DNA of 64,000 nt from Lucifuga dentata. Its lineage: Eukaryota > Chordata > Actinopteri > Ophidiiformes > Bythitidae. The stretch is from the NCBI GenBank assembly GCA_014773175.1, contig VXCM01003375.1:946-64945 (forward strand). Direction: 5' to 3'. Made by a program: the position numbers and the translations under genes. The notes under the pieces are model-generated. The model searched no databases, was not told the DNA's origin, and saw only the letters and a program-made list of their open reading frames with translations. Positions 22,020 to 34,517 of this stretch are shown one piece after another (the first letter of the stretch is position 1; each line of letters opens with the position of its first letter).

Positions 22020-22471
22020 GATACTCCGTGAAATCACCGGGTGACTTAATGGAAGAAAAACAATGGAAGGGGAGTTAGGTCACCATATAATTCTTGAGAG
22101 ACACATTATAGATCTCTAGCCTGCAGAAATAGAAACACATTGTGGATTTTCTTTAGAACCACAATGATTTTACATCATTCTGAAATAAATGGACACTTGA
22201 CCAAACTTTTAGGGCTGCTGGCTTTGAAAACTCAGACCGTTCCACATCAGCACATCTCCTGCCAAACTCTGCAACGTTGGAAAGGTGAAGGATCAGCAAA
22301 ATATTGCTATGCTCACAAATTTGTGTGCGTTGCATCAAATTTGTCCTTGAGAGACAGCTCATTAGGTTACGTGTGCCTGAGGGAAAAGCTAAAACAAGCA
22401 AACACTTTGTCCAGGCCTGATGGCTGCTAACAGAGCACACAACACATTAGTGAGGGAAAAGATGGAAACTG

Positions 22472-22504
<33 letters not shown>

Positions 22505-22518
22505 TGTGATCAGTCTCN

Positions 22519-22561
<43 letters not shown>

Positions 22562-22673
22562 TGTGATCAGTCTCATGTTGCATACATATTAACCAGCCCC
22601 GAGCATATAATGGCACTGTATAGGCTAATGAATACCAATGGGTTCAATAAGACGAGCATGTGTCACTGTCCTC

Positions 22674-22737
<64 letters not shown>

Positions 22738-23387
22738 GCTATTAGTTCTCAGTCAGTTTTTATTCTCACAAAAAAGATGACATTTCAGTCACAGCTGAAT
22801 GGATTAGGTGCCCTGCAATTTGCTTCACCATGACAGTAATGCAATATGTGTCTTTAATTCTGTCTGTCATAAAAACTTCATCACACAAAGGCACTTATAC
22901 ATACATAAAGAGAAAAATACACAAGCGAGGAAAAACAGCTGGCTAGTCTTTGGCACAGGTGGAAGACAGGGAACACCAGGGTCCCTCCAACATTAAACTA
23001 GATAATGTCTTTACCTTGTAACCCCCCCACACACACACACACACACACACAATAACAAACAATGGCTTACAACAGAAACCAACACTTGTACATTTACCCA
23101 CAGCAGAAAACACAAAAATCGCCACAGCCCTGTCAGTACTATAAAGCCCCAGTCTGTTAGATTAAGAGTTTAATCCTTCACAGGAAACAGGATTGAGATG
23201 ACATCACGGTAGCCAGCATGCTAGGATGGTGAGGCTGATGAGCCGTGGTGAGGTGTGTGCAGGAGAGAAGCAATGAATCAGTCAGCTCTTTAGACACCAT
23301 CTGACTGCATGCTTTCATACTAATGTCTACTGAGGCTCCTAAGAGTCTGTCCAACTTTCCCACCTCTCTTCCTTCCTTTCAGCTCAA

Positions 23388-23440
<53 letters not shown>

Positions 23441-23978
23441 GTGTTTGATCTTTACAGCAGCAAATTTTGATCAGGTTAATTGCTTTCTCAGTGGACGGTG
23501 TGAATTGACGGATTAACACACAGAACTCAGGATGGAATAGAGAGCACTGTAGCATGAAGCGAAAAGGGAGAGGGGCTGAGAGAAAAGAGAAGCACGAGGT
23601 GTGAGAAGAGGGGAGGAGGAGGAAGAACATTTTGGAGCACAAAAGGGAAAGGAACAAGATAAAGGAAAGGAAGAGGCAAAGGAGAACAGCTATGGCAGTT
23701 GATGAGAAGGAAAAGGGAAAAGATGGAGAACCTGGGAAAGGAGAGGAGTGGAACATGTTTTGGGGTAGGAAAATGGGTGGTGAGGGGAGGAGAGGGAAGA
23801 TAGGAGTGGAATTAAAAGGAGAGGACAGGTTGATGAAACACCTGGGTGATGAGAGAAGACAGCTTCTATATCAGAGACCTGTTTCAGTTTGTATAGCACC
23901 AGATTTCTATGATTCTAAGGTAATTATGTTGCTTTGTTTTCTATTAATAATACTCTGCTCTGTTGCAAAAGCAAATCC

Positions 23979-24041
<63 letters not shown>

Positions 24042-24411
24042 CAAGGCAGGACAGGAGCATTGACAGCCAAATCATTTAACACATTTAGCCCTGATGACCT
24101 TGACAAGCAGCTCAGGCAGTGTAACAGGAGTGTAATGGGATTTCCTGCAATGGATGACCAGCCAAACTAACTAGACAAAAGTTTGAGCGAAACAGGATTG
24201 CCAAGAGAAAATACGATATCACAGAGATTCACTGTTGATACATAATGATTGATCATTTCTGAGCCTAGCACAGAAAGAGATAACTCAGAGGTTTAACTGA
24301 TGTGTATGCAACTGCATTGTTTGTCCATCTTGTACAACTCACAGACCCTTGGGTACCTCAAATTTGTAAGTTATAATCACTTACCTCAAATGCACCTAAG
24401 GAATTAGGCCA

Positions 24412-24445
<34 letters not shown>

Positions 24446-24899
24446 NTTTTTTTTTTTTTGTTTTTTTTGCACTAATCAATGCATAGAATCATGAATGTAG
24501 CTACCAAATGACATTATGAAGCTATTGCTGTGTAATGGTAAATTGACAGCTTACCTTAATTATAACATATTATAGTAAATAAATTAAGAGCAATTTCTGT
24601 TTTTATGATGATGAATTAAAGCTGATTTACAGTATCTGAGATGGATAAATTAATGTAAAAATATTCCAAACTGCACAGCCTCCGATGGTTTAAATGAGTC
24701 AGTCTCATATATGCTGCTCTTTCCATCCTAGTCAGATCCATCCATTTTACAACCTTTTGTCCTTCTCTTCAGGCTATCTATATGTGTATCAGGTTTGTGA
24801 CGAAGCCTCAAAAAGCCCCTACTTATCTGTATTTCCTTCTCAGATGCCTTTAAAATCTGTACGATAACTGATAACTGTCTATCAAACAAACTTTGGAAA
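22020..24899. other. Non-coding, microsatellite-dense stretch
   Basis: It contains GT runs at 22474-22562 (doubled across the N at 22518), (CA)n at 22675-22735, a CA run near 23030-23051, (CT)n at 23395-23436, a purine tract at 23560-23850, (CA)n at 23983-24039, and a poly-A / N / poly-T junction at 24416-24469. No gene is recognised. The 143-codon plus frame at 23632-24063 is a purine-tract artefact. Confidence 0.65.
23560..23850. repeat. Long polypurine tract
   Basis: About 290 bases are dominated by G and A on the plus strand with few pyrimidine interruptions. Both the Lys/Glu/Gly-rich plus frame and the minus frames covering it follow from this composition. Confidence 0.75.
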
Positions 24900-25150
24900 A
24901 ACACTCAACACTCAATTTGGGCTGATGTGCTTTGCGTCTTCACTTTGGCTGAAAGCTTTGCTGCTGCATTTTGTATGAACTAAAGATGTAAGAGGTTCTT
25001 TACAGAGGTAGGATTCCAGGAAGCATCCGTCACCCACATTATGAGATATTGAAATACAGAGAATTTTGTCACCGCCTGAGATAAATAATCTCATTCTGGA
25101 GACAAAGCTTAAAAAAGGCAATGCTGAGCAAACTTCTGACCTGTTCATCA
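24900..25150 (-). pseudogene. Possible LINE ORF2 scrap
   Basis: In one minus-strand frame the sequence reads NLLHL, a stop, then FIQNAAAKLSAKVKT. This resembles the 'LLHLQ-IQNAAARLL-R' motif of L2/CR1-type LINEs. The match is short and contains stops, so it is offered as a likely old relic only. Confidence 0.35.
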
Positions 25151-25989
25151 AAACTTTGGATCAGCGGTGTTACTTCCAAATTGCCTAGATCATAACAAAT
25201 CACACTAAAGGAGTTAGACAATGTGTTTTTTGTTTAATTCATGAAGTCAGCATAAAAGGAAGACAATCAAAAGCAGACATTTTCCCCCATCATCTAGAAA
25301 AAAGGAGAGAGAGAGACGAGAGTCCCACACTAGGGATGCCACACAAGTGATGAGTGCAGGTGGTACCATTATTCTACCAAAACATCAGTTTCCTGGTTTG
25401 ATTTGATTGCATTAATAACAATTATTTGTTATATATGTAACAGAGAAAAAAAAGAAGAGAATCAAGAACAAATGCTGTGAGAATTTTATCTTTTTTTTTT
25501 TTTGTAATTTTACAATTTTCAATGCTGCAAATAAAATGTGTATAACAACTGTAGACTTGAAGCAAACACGGAAATTTACCATTTAGCAGATTTATTTTCA
25601 TAGAGAAAAAGTATCGCTCTGCTCATTGGTCAGAAATGTCTGGAGGCGGAACTGACAAAAATAAAAACAGGAGGAACTTTATTGTACTTTCTGCATGGAA
25701 CAACAACAATTGACATATGTTTAGAGTCATCATTGGGCCATCTACCAAACAAAACTATGACAGCTGAATGACAATTCTAACTTCTAGGCAATGTCTGGAA
25801 TAGCAGACATTGCCAACCAGATGGCAGAACAGGAGAATGGGGCGCATATTGACTATATACAACAACGTGTTAATCTTCAACATGTTAAGACGTGTTAGGT
25901 AAGATTGATATGTTACAACCTCTCACAGCATCTATATGACTTGCTGTGGATAATCAAAGGTGTAATTTATTTAAAGTTAAGCATGTGCT

Positions 25990-26498
25990 CACTCAATGGA
26001 GGTTTTTAATAAATTGATGATAGAATCAGTCTTAACATTCTCACTGATTTGTTGGTATGAAAATCTAAATGTTCAGAATAAGAACAGACTGAACAATATT
26101 GTTAAAACAGCCAGCAAAATCATTGGTAAGCAGCAGTCTTCCCTGTCAGCCATCTATTCTCATCAGGTTTTGAGGAAAGCCCAGGCAATTCAAGCCAATT
26201 CACTCCATCCTCTTAGTGGGGAGTTTGAAACTATTCCCTCAGGTCGGAGGTTTAGGCTACAGAGGGTAACGTGCAACAGATATAAATTCTCTTTTATTCT
26301 CTTTCATCCCATGTACAATAAAGGCACTGAACTCATGCACTTTATAAACAGAATTTGGATCAATTTTAGTAGTTGTCAATGTATTGTATTTTACTGTGTT
26401 ATTAATTGTGTCATTATTTGATATGTTATACTGTCACCCTGCTGCAAAACAAATTTCCCCTTGTGGGACAATAAAGTTTTGAAGTTGAAGTTTGAAGT
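25990..26498 (+). pseudogene. LINE (L2-type) C-terminal end and 3' tail
   Basis: The open frame 25996-26421 matches the end of a fish L2-like LINE ORF2: LMIESVLTFSLICWYENLNV, KNRLNNIVKTASKIIG, SHQVLRKAQAI, LHPLSGEFETIPSGRRFR. The normal C-terminus is lost after NRYKFSFI. Downstream comes the typical 3' end 'tttccccttgtgggacaataaagt' and a tail of TTGAAG-like repeats. The copy is 5'-truncated, lacking the endonuclease and most of the reverse transcriptase, and is not functional. Confidence 0.85.
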
Positions 26499-28068
26499 TC
26501 TAGTTCAAATACTGCTTTTTCTGTATAGTATTCAGGTGGGATATTCCCAGTTTTTTCAAGACATAATACAGGCACCACTGGGTGGGATTCTCTATCAAAT
26601 GATGTCTTAGGCCTGATGAAGTCTTTCCTCCCTGATTTGATCCTGCAAGTTTCTTTTCTATAACAAGACAAATGAAAGAGTACCTGGACGGGTTGGAAAG
26701 ACGATTCTTGGACTCTCATTACACTCTCAAGTTCTCATTCAGGCATTCTGCTCTCCTTCTCTTCCTCATTACAGGTAACAAAAGACAAAGTATCGTAGCC
26801 TCTGATCAAAATAGAGCTCTTGATTGAGTGATTATTTGGCTGTAAGAGAAGTCAAGAACCTAATCTAGCCCATTGATCAGTAGTAGCCAAAGATTCATCA
26901 GCATTACCTTAATTGAATAGGTATGGATTCTTGAGGAAGTGGCTTGTGATCAGTTGACTTCATAAGGCAGCACATTCAGCCTTTTACTTAGCTTGTCATT
27001 TTGCTGTATATGTGTTTATATTTGTGTGTTTGATTAATCATGTGTACAGTGGAAAAGTGCATGCAGCATGACAACCTTTGTGCAAAAACATTCCTCTGAT
27101 TGCACATGTTGCATTATGATAATTACGAGCACGTTCGCCTGTGGCTGCAGTGCGTGCCATTTTCTCTTGCCAGTGGTTGTGTTTACACATTTCATTGTTT
27201 AATCTGGGCAGCCCTGCATATGAGAGTCAGCCGCCCTCATTGTTAATCAGAGTGTCCCCTCTAAACATGTCAGCATGTTATAACACAGGCCGAGTGGTCA
27301 TTTTTTACCCGGACTGCCCCTGGGTTTGGGGGTGAGGGAGCAGCCATACTTTCACAGCCAGCAGGCAATCAGTCTCTATGATAGAAGGAGAAAGAGGAGG
27401 AGAAGAGTGAGAGTGCACTGTGAATGCGCTAATGGGAGGTGAGGACAGACAGGTTAACGTTATTGTATCCCTCCATCACTACATGGTAGCCCATGTAGTG
27501 ATGGAGGAGCATATGCCTTAGGCTTGTATGAGAGTGATGACACACACACTGAGCTATTAGTCCTTAACCAGATTTATCTCACAAAGCAGACAATGTTTCA
27601 GTCACAACGAAGATGATTAATTGCCCTGCAATCTCTTCACTGTGACAATAATGACTTACTATTTCCATCTGTCTCGTGTTTTTGTCTCTCTCCTCTTTTC
27701 CTTTCTCTCATTTTCTCTAACATATGTTTAAATATTTGTTATATTACAACTTATTTCAAATGTTATATGTGTATTCTCATGTGAATGCCTACATCTAAGC
27801 TCACATACAAACCGGATGACTTTCAAAATTCCAGATCGCTGTACTATTCACAATACTTCTGTCATGTCTCTAAACTATGTTTAAGAAAACAATGGAAATG
27901 ATGCAAGCTCATGCAGCCACCCATAAAATGGATGTGTGCTAGCAATCCAGCTGTTTGCAGACTGATTTGCAGAAGAAAAAAAAAAAAAAANAAAAAAAAA
28001 AAAACAAGCAACACAAAGAAATGAATATGGAGTCATGCTTGTTGATGTGCTGTTACCACTCCTTTCCC
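26499..28068. other. Non-coding stretch with a perfect hairpin
   Basis: No gene is recognised. It contains the 17-bp inverted repeat at 27470-27507 and a poly-A run interrupted by an N at 27991. Confidence 0.6.
27470..27507. repeat. Perfect 17-bp inverted repeat, 4-nt loop
   Basis: The arm cctccatcactacatgg (27470-27486), the loop tagc, and the exact reverse complement at 27491-27507. No transposon ends flank it. Confidence 0.95.
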
Positions 28069-28201
28069 TTATTTGCCTTCATCCTGTGTCTTGCTTCTCT
28101 TTGGCTGTAGTTTGTAACTGCTGTCATTGCTGAGCACAACACATTTCACACTATAGAATTTGGACTCTCCAAAAGGTTTGGCTTTGATCTGAGGCTTTTG
28201 T
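28069..28201 (-). other. Possible orphan terminal coding exon, 133 nt
   Basis: On the minus strand the acceptor cagtttttgaatattgcag is followed by 1 nt and 43 codons ending in TAA (plus 28069-28071). The peptide begins QKPQIKAKPFGESKFYSV, continues with KCVVLSNDSSYKL, and ends QPKRSKTQDEGK. The composition is coding-like, but I do not recognise the protein and no partner exon was found nearby. Chance, or a transposon remnant, remains possible. Confidence 0.25.
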
Positions 28202-28273
28202 CTGCAATATTCAAAAACTGTCAGGGAGTGGAAAATCAGGAATAAAATCGAATAGTCTGAACATGATTTAATG

Positions 28274-28509
28274 CAGCGGTTCTCAATCCTCCTCCTGGTG
28301 ACCCACAGCATAATATATTTAAACGTCTCTACCTACTATATACACCTATCCACCTGATTAGCTAAATCAGGTCTGTTCAAATGATCAAGAGTTGGTCCCT
28401 CCCACATGATGGTTGGCTAAAAAACACCTGATTTAGCTAACCAGGTGTGGGTAGAACAGGGACAAAGCGATGTGCAGTGGGTCCCCAGGAGGAGGATTGA
28501 GAAACACTG
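28274..28509. mobile_element. hAT-like MITE (236 bp) with long terminal repeats
   Basis: The left end CAGCGGTTCTCAATCCTCCT and the reverse of the right end (CAGTGTTTCTCAATCCTCCT) pair over about 35 bases, through 'cctgg.gacccac'. The flanking 8-mers atttaatg and gtttaaag agree at six of eight positions, as expected for an aged hAT duplication. The interior carries a second inverted pair around 'cacctgat.tagctaa.cag'. There is no coding capacity. Confidence 0.82.
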
Positions 28510-29079
28510 GTTTAAAGATGCAAATAACAAAATGTGAGACTTATCAAAAACACTAACTCCATCAGCTTAACCGCAATCATTTGTATTAAAATCTAGAAGA
28601 AGATGAAGGTGCTCTTGATCAGGGTGTTTATGTGCTATGATTGTTTTTGGAGTGTAGTGTAACAGCAGTAAAAGGAAAAGGAAAGCAGAGAGAAAACATC
28701 CACAGAAGCAATTTGGAACCTGTTCCCCTTATATCAACGAGGCGACAGCGCTGTATCACATATGCTGTTGCTCATTTGGACTGAACCTGGACTGCATGCT
28801 GCTTGTTAGTCTGAGGCACAGGTGCTTGGGTGACAAAACAACTGGAGCCTCAGCGGGGTGACTAAGATCCTTCAGAGCAGTGACTGTGGGGAATAAAGGG
28901 CAAAAAATGTAGTTACAACTCTCTGTAACCCTGAGACATTAGAAAGCAAGCGGATTAAACCTCATGGAGCAGCACTGCAGACTAATGTTGAGGAGGGTTA
29001 TTAGACTATAGCTGTTCCCACAGGACTAGCCAGCCAACATTTACAAAGTGGCAGAGAGCTGTGAAGCAGTAAATACAAA

Positions 29080-29274
29080 ATGGCTTTAGAGAACTCAGTG
29101 AGAGAAGAAAATGCCGCAAAATTGTATCAATTTATGTCTGATAGTAGCATTTGCTCCTGGAATGAACAGCTGAATGCTCAGTGCTATGCTGAATATTTAA
29201 AGGCGCAACAGAAGTGGAAGATAATAAAACTGAAGAAAGACAGTGAGAGGGAGAGAGTGAGACACACAGATTAA
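29080..29274 (+). other. Short open frame, unrecognised
   Basis: A 64-codon frame (MALENSVREENAAKLY...) just upstream of a MITE. It has no recognisable domain, no promoter, and no splice signal I can support. It is noted only because the region has nothing else; coding is unlikely. Confidence 0.12.
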
Positions 29275-29325
29275 AAGACATTATTTTCAGATAAATTAAA
29301 GATGTGTGATCTAGAGAAAGCTTAA

Positions 29326-29879
29326 AGGACCATATTGGTGATCGTGAATTTTTGAGCCCATTATACACAACATTACTGGCAACCAAGTTCCAAAACATCA
29401 AACCATATTTTAGTTTTCCTGTCATTTTTTCAGATCCCCCAATCTTTCAAAATCAAATGTTCTGGTGATACACCCACCTTAAAATTTAATGTTTCTGCCT
29501 GCTAACACTTTTGCATGCTTGTAGAAGGCATGGTCATTTAAGTTTCTCAATAAAAGACATTTTCTCCTGAGATATTTCCTGGCAAAGACTTACATTATCT
29601 TCTGTGCAGCTCTGTGTTGGATCAGTTAAATAAATTATACACAAAAAAACTTAATATACATCTTTGTTCGCTGTGATGAATTATGTATCTCAAGCACGTT
29701 TCAACTTTCTACAAATTGATTTTGATAGGTTACTGAAATGAACTGAACCCACTGGCAGTCTGGAAGGTAGGAACAAATTCAGAAACTTACAAGTAGTATA
29801 TTTTGGGAAATAGCTGTCAGTAATGTAACATGTATTGTATATATTGGGCTCAAACATGCACAATCTCCGGTATGGTCCT
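29326..29879. mobile_element. TTAA-flanked MITE, family A copy 3
   Basis: Flanked by TTAA at 29322-29325 and 29880-29883. The ends AGGACCATATTGGTGAT and (reverse) AGGACCATACCGGAGAT are inverted repeats. The orientation is the same as copy 1, and the interior shares long blocks such as 'gtgatacacccaccttaaaa'. The short minus-strand open frame inside is not a gene. Confidence 0.82.
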
Positions 29880-29883
29880 TTAA

Positions 29884-31073
29884 GCGTGATCATGTCTGCG
29901 TGTTCAACCTTCATGTGTAGAGCATGGCTGAGCATTCTGACATGCTGTTACCCTGTCCCATGGCACTCTTTGCCAGTCAAATACACACACACACACACAC
30001 ACGAACACACACACACGTCCATACATACCTATTACATCCCTGTCTGCAGCCTCAGCTCCCTCTCCATCCTGGATTCCACCCTGAGCTCAAACCACAGCAC
30101 TAATTAATTCCCACCCCAGAACAGTGAGGAGTGGAGCGGAGCGAAGAGGAGAGTGGTGTCAGCCATAAGCAGAATAATAAGAAAGTGGAATAAAGCAGAA
30201 AAAATACATGAAGCCGACTTCCTCTTTCAGTCACTGTCATTCTTTTCTCTCGCTCCCTTCCTCTCTCTCTCAGTGCTCACAAAATTGAATAATCAGGCTG
30301 ACAGCAAGTACGCACAACAATTAACCATATGAAGTGATAGAAGCAATACCAAACCCTGTTCATACAGTACAGTAGGCTCCTATTTGAACGTGGTGTATGT
30401 TATGAGGTCTCTCAGGATCTGGCTATCAATAATATATCATATCTTGCATCTAAAGCACTGATTCACAATTGATTCAGATTAATGGAGCAAACATAAAACC
30501 CTGAGAGGAAACTGGAGAGCGGAAACATTTGATCCTAGTGAAACCTATATACAGAATCTGCCAGAGCACTGATATGTTATTTGGCTGCTGTATGGTCGAC
30601 TGGCTTACCCACTTCATGAGTGTGTTTTCGTGTGCATAAAAAAAGTTGTAAACCATCTATGATTTCAGATTTAGAAAAGAGGATTTGGCATGTATGTAAG
30701 ATTATGATCTAGTGCTGAGCCATGGATAGGAATATGCAATCTTCAGCAATTAGAGGCATTAGTTTAATGAACTGAGATTAAAGGCAATTTGTATTGACAG
30801 TGCAAAGGTGGCTGGGCAAAGGCTGTACCTATCATTAACTAGTGGACCGAAGACACAAAATCTGCACAAAAAAACTACTGAAATGCCAAATCTTTGATGA
30901 CATGCTTATATATTTACAGTATATGCATATTAAGTACACAGTAACCCATGTGAGCGAAGGAGACAATCATTTCTGTTTGAACAGTGCTCTCTTGACCTGA
31001 GGCACTGGAAACTACAGAGGAAACAGCGTTCAAAGCTAGATGGAAAGGTCTGACTGAAGAAAGTATGTGTGTC

Positions 31074-31111
<38 letters not shown>

Positions 31112-31126
31112 AACATNATGTGTGTC

Positions 31127-31166
<40 letters not shown>

Positions 31167-32194
31167 AACATGACTTGAATTCACTCAAATTCCTTAAGCA
31201 CCCATTTCTATCTTTCTTGCTTTACAGCTTCCTTCTTCCACTTTCTTACACTCCCCCTCATTCTTATTTGCTTAAATTATGGTGTGAACACAACATGAAC
31301 AGTTCAGTTAATTAAATTAACCTACAAGCATTGTTCACTGTTGAATGGCACACTGTACAGTAAAACACATGAAGAAAGAAAGAAAGAAAGACTGATTTAA
31401 TTCATCATATACTGCCATCTTTCCACATTCACATTCCTATCATTTTAAATCTGTTCTTATTTCCAAATCAGAAGATAACAAATTAGCTTGTTACTCTTTC
31501 CAGCATATAGAATAACCCATATCTTAAGATAAAGCCCTACAGAAAGTAATTGGCTCATTTGTAACTTTCTGCTTGTACATCTGTGTTTGTGTTCTTTTTT
31601 TGTGTGTCTTTTTTTAATCCCTCTGGAGTACAGCAGTTATCTGGCCCCTATCCCACAAACGCACAGCCAATCAAAAGATGGAGGGTAGACAGAAAATGCA
31701 AATTAATGTGTGATGTTGCTTGTGAATCCTTGGATGTACTCGGGGACTTCCTTTTCATTTCTCTCATTTTTAAAGATATTATACAAATGGTAAACAAGCT
31801 GGCTAAAAACCTGTGTTTGTGTGCCAGTGGAGTTTCCTGAATGTGTGATTCACAACTTTTCTCTTTGAGAAAGAAAATATATTTAGTCCTGCCCTCCTCC
31901 CCCTCAGTTGGTCAAGTTTCCTCCCCTGCATTTGTCACTCATCTTGATGAGCTGTCTACCTTCAATGAGCTTGTAGCCTGAGGCTGAAGTAACATAAGAA
32001 GTGAAGAAATAAATACAAACATGGGGAATCAGAAATTTTTGAAAAGTCAGTGTTCACTGTGTTTTTGTGAGCCTTTTCCTCTACACTTTTAGCTTCACTG
32101 CGCTTTTGCTTTCTACTATATTGTCCAGCATTGTTGTTGCTGATTCTCCTCCTCCGCTGGATCTAGCCTAATAGCCAGGAGGTTTGCATGTCGT
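29884..32194. other. Non-coding stretch
   Basis: It contains (CA)n at 29983-30015 and GA runs at 31075-31162 duplicated around the N at 31117 (assembly overlap). No exon is recognised. Confidence 0.6.
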
Positions 32195-32484
32195 AGGATA
32201 CAAGGAAGAAAGAGAACCCGCACAACTCCAATACATAAAAATGATAAGCTGGTGCCTGGTCACAACAACAATTCAAAAATGGAAAATAAAACCAGCACTC
32301 AATGGCTTACGGCTCATAACTTTTAATTGTGAGACTCGGGCATGCAAATACGGACGCATTTCAGCTGAAGAAGGCTTTAAGCTGAAACGCGTCCGTATTT
32401 GCATAGCCTGAGTCTCACAATTAAAAGTTATGAGCGGTAAGCCATTGAGTGCTGGTCTTATTTTCTATTGCAGGATACAAGGAA
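32195..32484. mobile_element. Foldback insertion with 13-bp target duplication
   Basis: The 13-mer aggatacaaggaa occurs at 32195-32207 and again at 32472-32484, bracketing a 264-bp insertion (32208-32471). Most of the insertion is one large hairpin: arms 32281-32366 and 32380-32466, about 86 bases each with roughly five mismatches and one indel, around a 13-nt loop (gaagaaggcttta). A 73-bp non-palindromic segment lies only on the left side. The direct repeat shows it inserted as a unit. The family is not known to me. Confidence 0.8.
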
Positions 32485-32799
32485 AGCTACAGTCTTTAGC
32501 TCTTAGTCCTGGTAGGGTCACCAATGGTGGAATGGTCACTAAAGGAGGTTCCTGAACAAAACTTGACCTCAGAATGTTGACGTGCTGTAAGATGGCACCT
32601 CCACCTGCTAACTATCTAACAGAGAACTGAACATAACCTGGAGAACTACAACACCTATCAGAAGTAACCAGACTGCTCAGCTCAAGACTAGACCAAGGAA
32701 AGAATCATCAGCACCAGTCTCCATCAGCACATTGCACCCATTAAGAATCTTGACATCAGAAAAGATGGATTTAACAACAGAGGCCTTAGGACAGTCTAT

Positions 32800-32967
32800 T
32801 TTCTCCCTGCTCTAGCCACTTCTGATTTATCAAATCAGGTGTGTTTAGCCAATCAAGATTTGGGAGGCATCAACTTTTGATAAAGTGTTGTGGGTAGAGC
32901 AGCGAGAGAAGGGAGAGATGAAAAACATCCCGCTATGGCTCCCGAGGACCAGGATTGAGAATCTGTG
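32800..32967. mobile_element. Right half of a hAT-like MITE
   Basis: The segment carries 'aaatcaggtgtgtttagcc', 'gtgggtagagcag' and ends with 'gaggaccaggattgagaa'. It follows the right half of the MITE at 28274-28509 (cacctgat..., gtgggtagaacag, aggaggaggattgagaa). The left terminal repeat is missing or decayed. Confidence 0.6.
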
Positions 32968-34386
32968 CCTTAGGACAATACAGTGCTGCCATTACACCAA
33001 ACACTGAATGAAAGCAGTCCACTGACCAATCTCCAGCTTCTCTTCTAAAGTCACCTTTGCTGATTCAGCCATGTGCTTGACCTCCCACTGGACCACCCAA
33101 CCTGGAAAATACCCACTCAGACCCACTGGCTGGACCTTGTCAAGGAAGCAACTCAACACATCTCTGCATGACGCCAATCACCTAGCCCATAACGGCCAGA
33201 GATAGGGTGCTCTGGTGAAGCTGGTGAATTCTATACAAGTGACTTGATGATGATTGATGATTGTTATTGATACTGTGGGTTTGTATCAAGATGGCCATAG
33301 AACAATCTAGTTAGCCACATTTACACTGAATAGTGGATACAGTAAGCAAAATAACCCTAAAACATCACTGACAACTAGACACAAATATACAGCTGTATCC
33401 TCCTTGTTATTTTAACACTAGCATTAACATTTTTATATCAATCGTTCACTGCCTAGCCATTTCAATCCAAAATGTCAGACAAAAGACAAAAAAAAAAGTC
33501 CAATTAAGAGCAACATGTTGAGATGCACTAAAATAAAAGGTGTGATGTATAAAAATACAGTTACCTTTATATTGAAATGCACCATGTTATTTAAGGTGAT
33601 TACTCATAAGCAGTCCCAGCTGAACTTTCCCACTCTTATCTGTGAGTAATCTCTATATACAGCTCCTGTCTTTGATTATTCAAGAATATCAGTGAACACT
33701 CACAGTCACGTATCACACGCTTGAAATGATCTTTTCAAAGGAACTGAGGACCTACATTAATGGTATGATCAAATGATTTCTGCTTTGCGACTCAGAGGCT
33801 CGGTGTGAAATAATTGCAGCATTTGCACTTTGTGGCCTTGACTGGTTTGGGAAACATGACACCACAGAGACTCTATGGAAATGTACAGCAGGTCAATAAG
33901 CGCCGTTGTCTATTGCCTTGTTACAGTCACCACCCCNCCCCCCCCACTCCCATTTTAAAGTTCAATGTGGTTCAGTATTTTAGAGGAGATTAGAGATTTG
34001 GTTAAAAATATGAGAAATGCATAATGTTGCATAAAGAAATGCAAAATATTTAATCCATGTTTAACCATTCCTCAGCATGCTCAAACTATATGACTGAGGA
34101 AAGCTTAAAGAAATTAGACATGCTTTAAAGTAGTGTAACAGTAACATGATCCCCACTATTATTCTCTCTCTCTCTCTCTCACGCACACACACACACACAC
34201 ACACACGTGCACGCATGTAGCTTAATTTCCATTGATTTCAGTCTCTTCTAACACCTCACATTAGGTTTCTGTCTGCATTCATTGTTGACATCAAAAGCAG
34301 TAAAGCTGGACGACAATCCTTCACATGGCACATTTATTTTTCCTTGCATAGCGTTTAGGGTAAGCTGTTCCAACTGTTGTTTATGA

Positions 34387-34517
34387 TCAGACAGTAATGG
34401 AGCAGAAGAACTCCTCCATCTCACCCCCACATGTCCACGGCTGGGTGGAAANTCAGACAGTAATGGAGCAGAAGAACTCCTCCATCTCACCCCCACATGT
34501 CCACGGCTGGGTGGAAA
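34387..34517. repeat. False tandem duplication at an N join
   Basis: 65 bases (34387-34451) are repeated exactly after the N at 34452 (34453-34517). The minus-strand frame that shows the same peptide twice here is an assembly artefact. Confidence 0.88.

Noticed and set aside
23632..24063. 143-codon Lys/Glu-rich plus frame
   Set aside because: Produced by a polypurine tract running into a CA microsatellite.
33000..33300. Plus-strand segment with a faint LINE-like 'W--LVKEATQHISA' reading
   Set aside because: Too short and broken to assign to any reverse transcriptase family.
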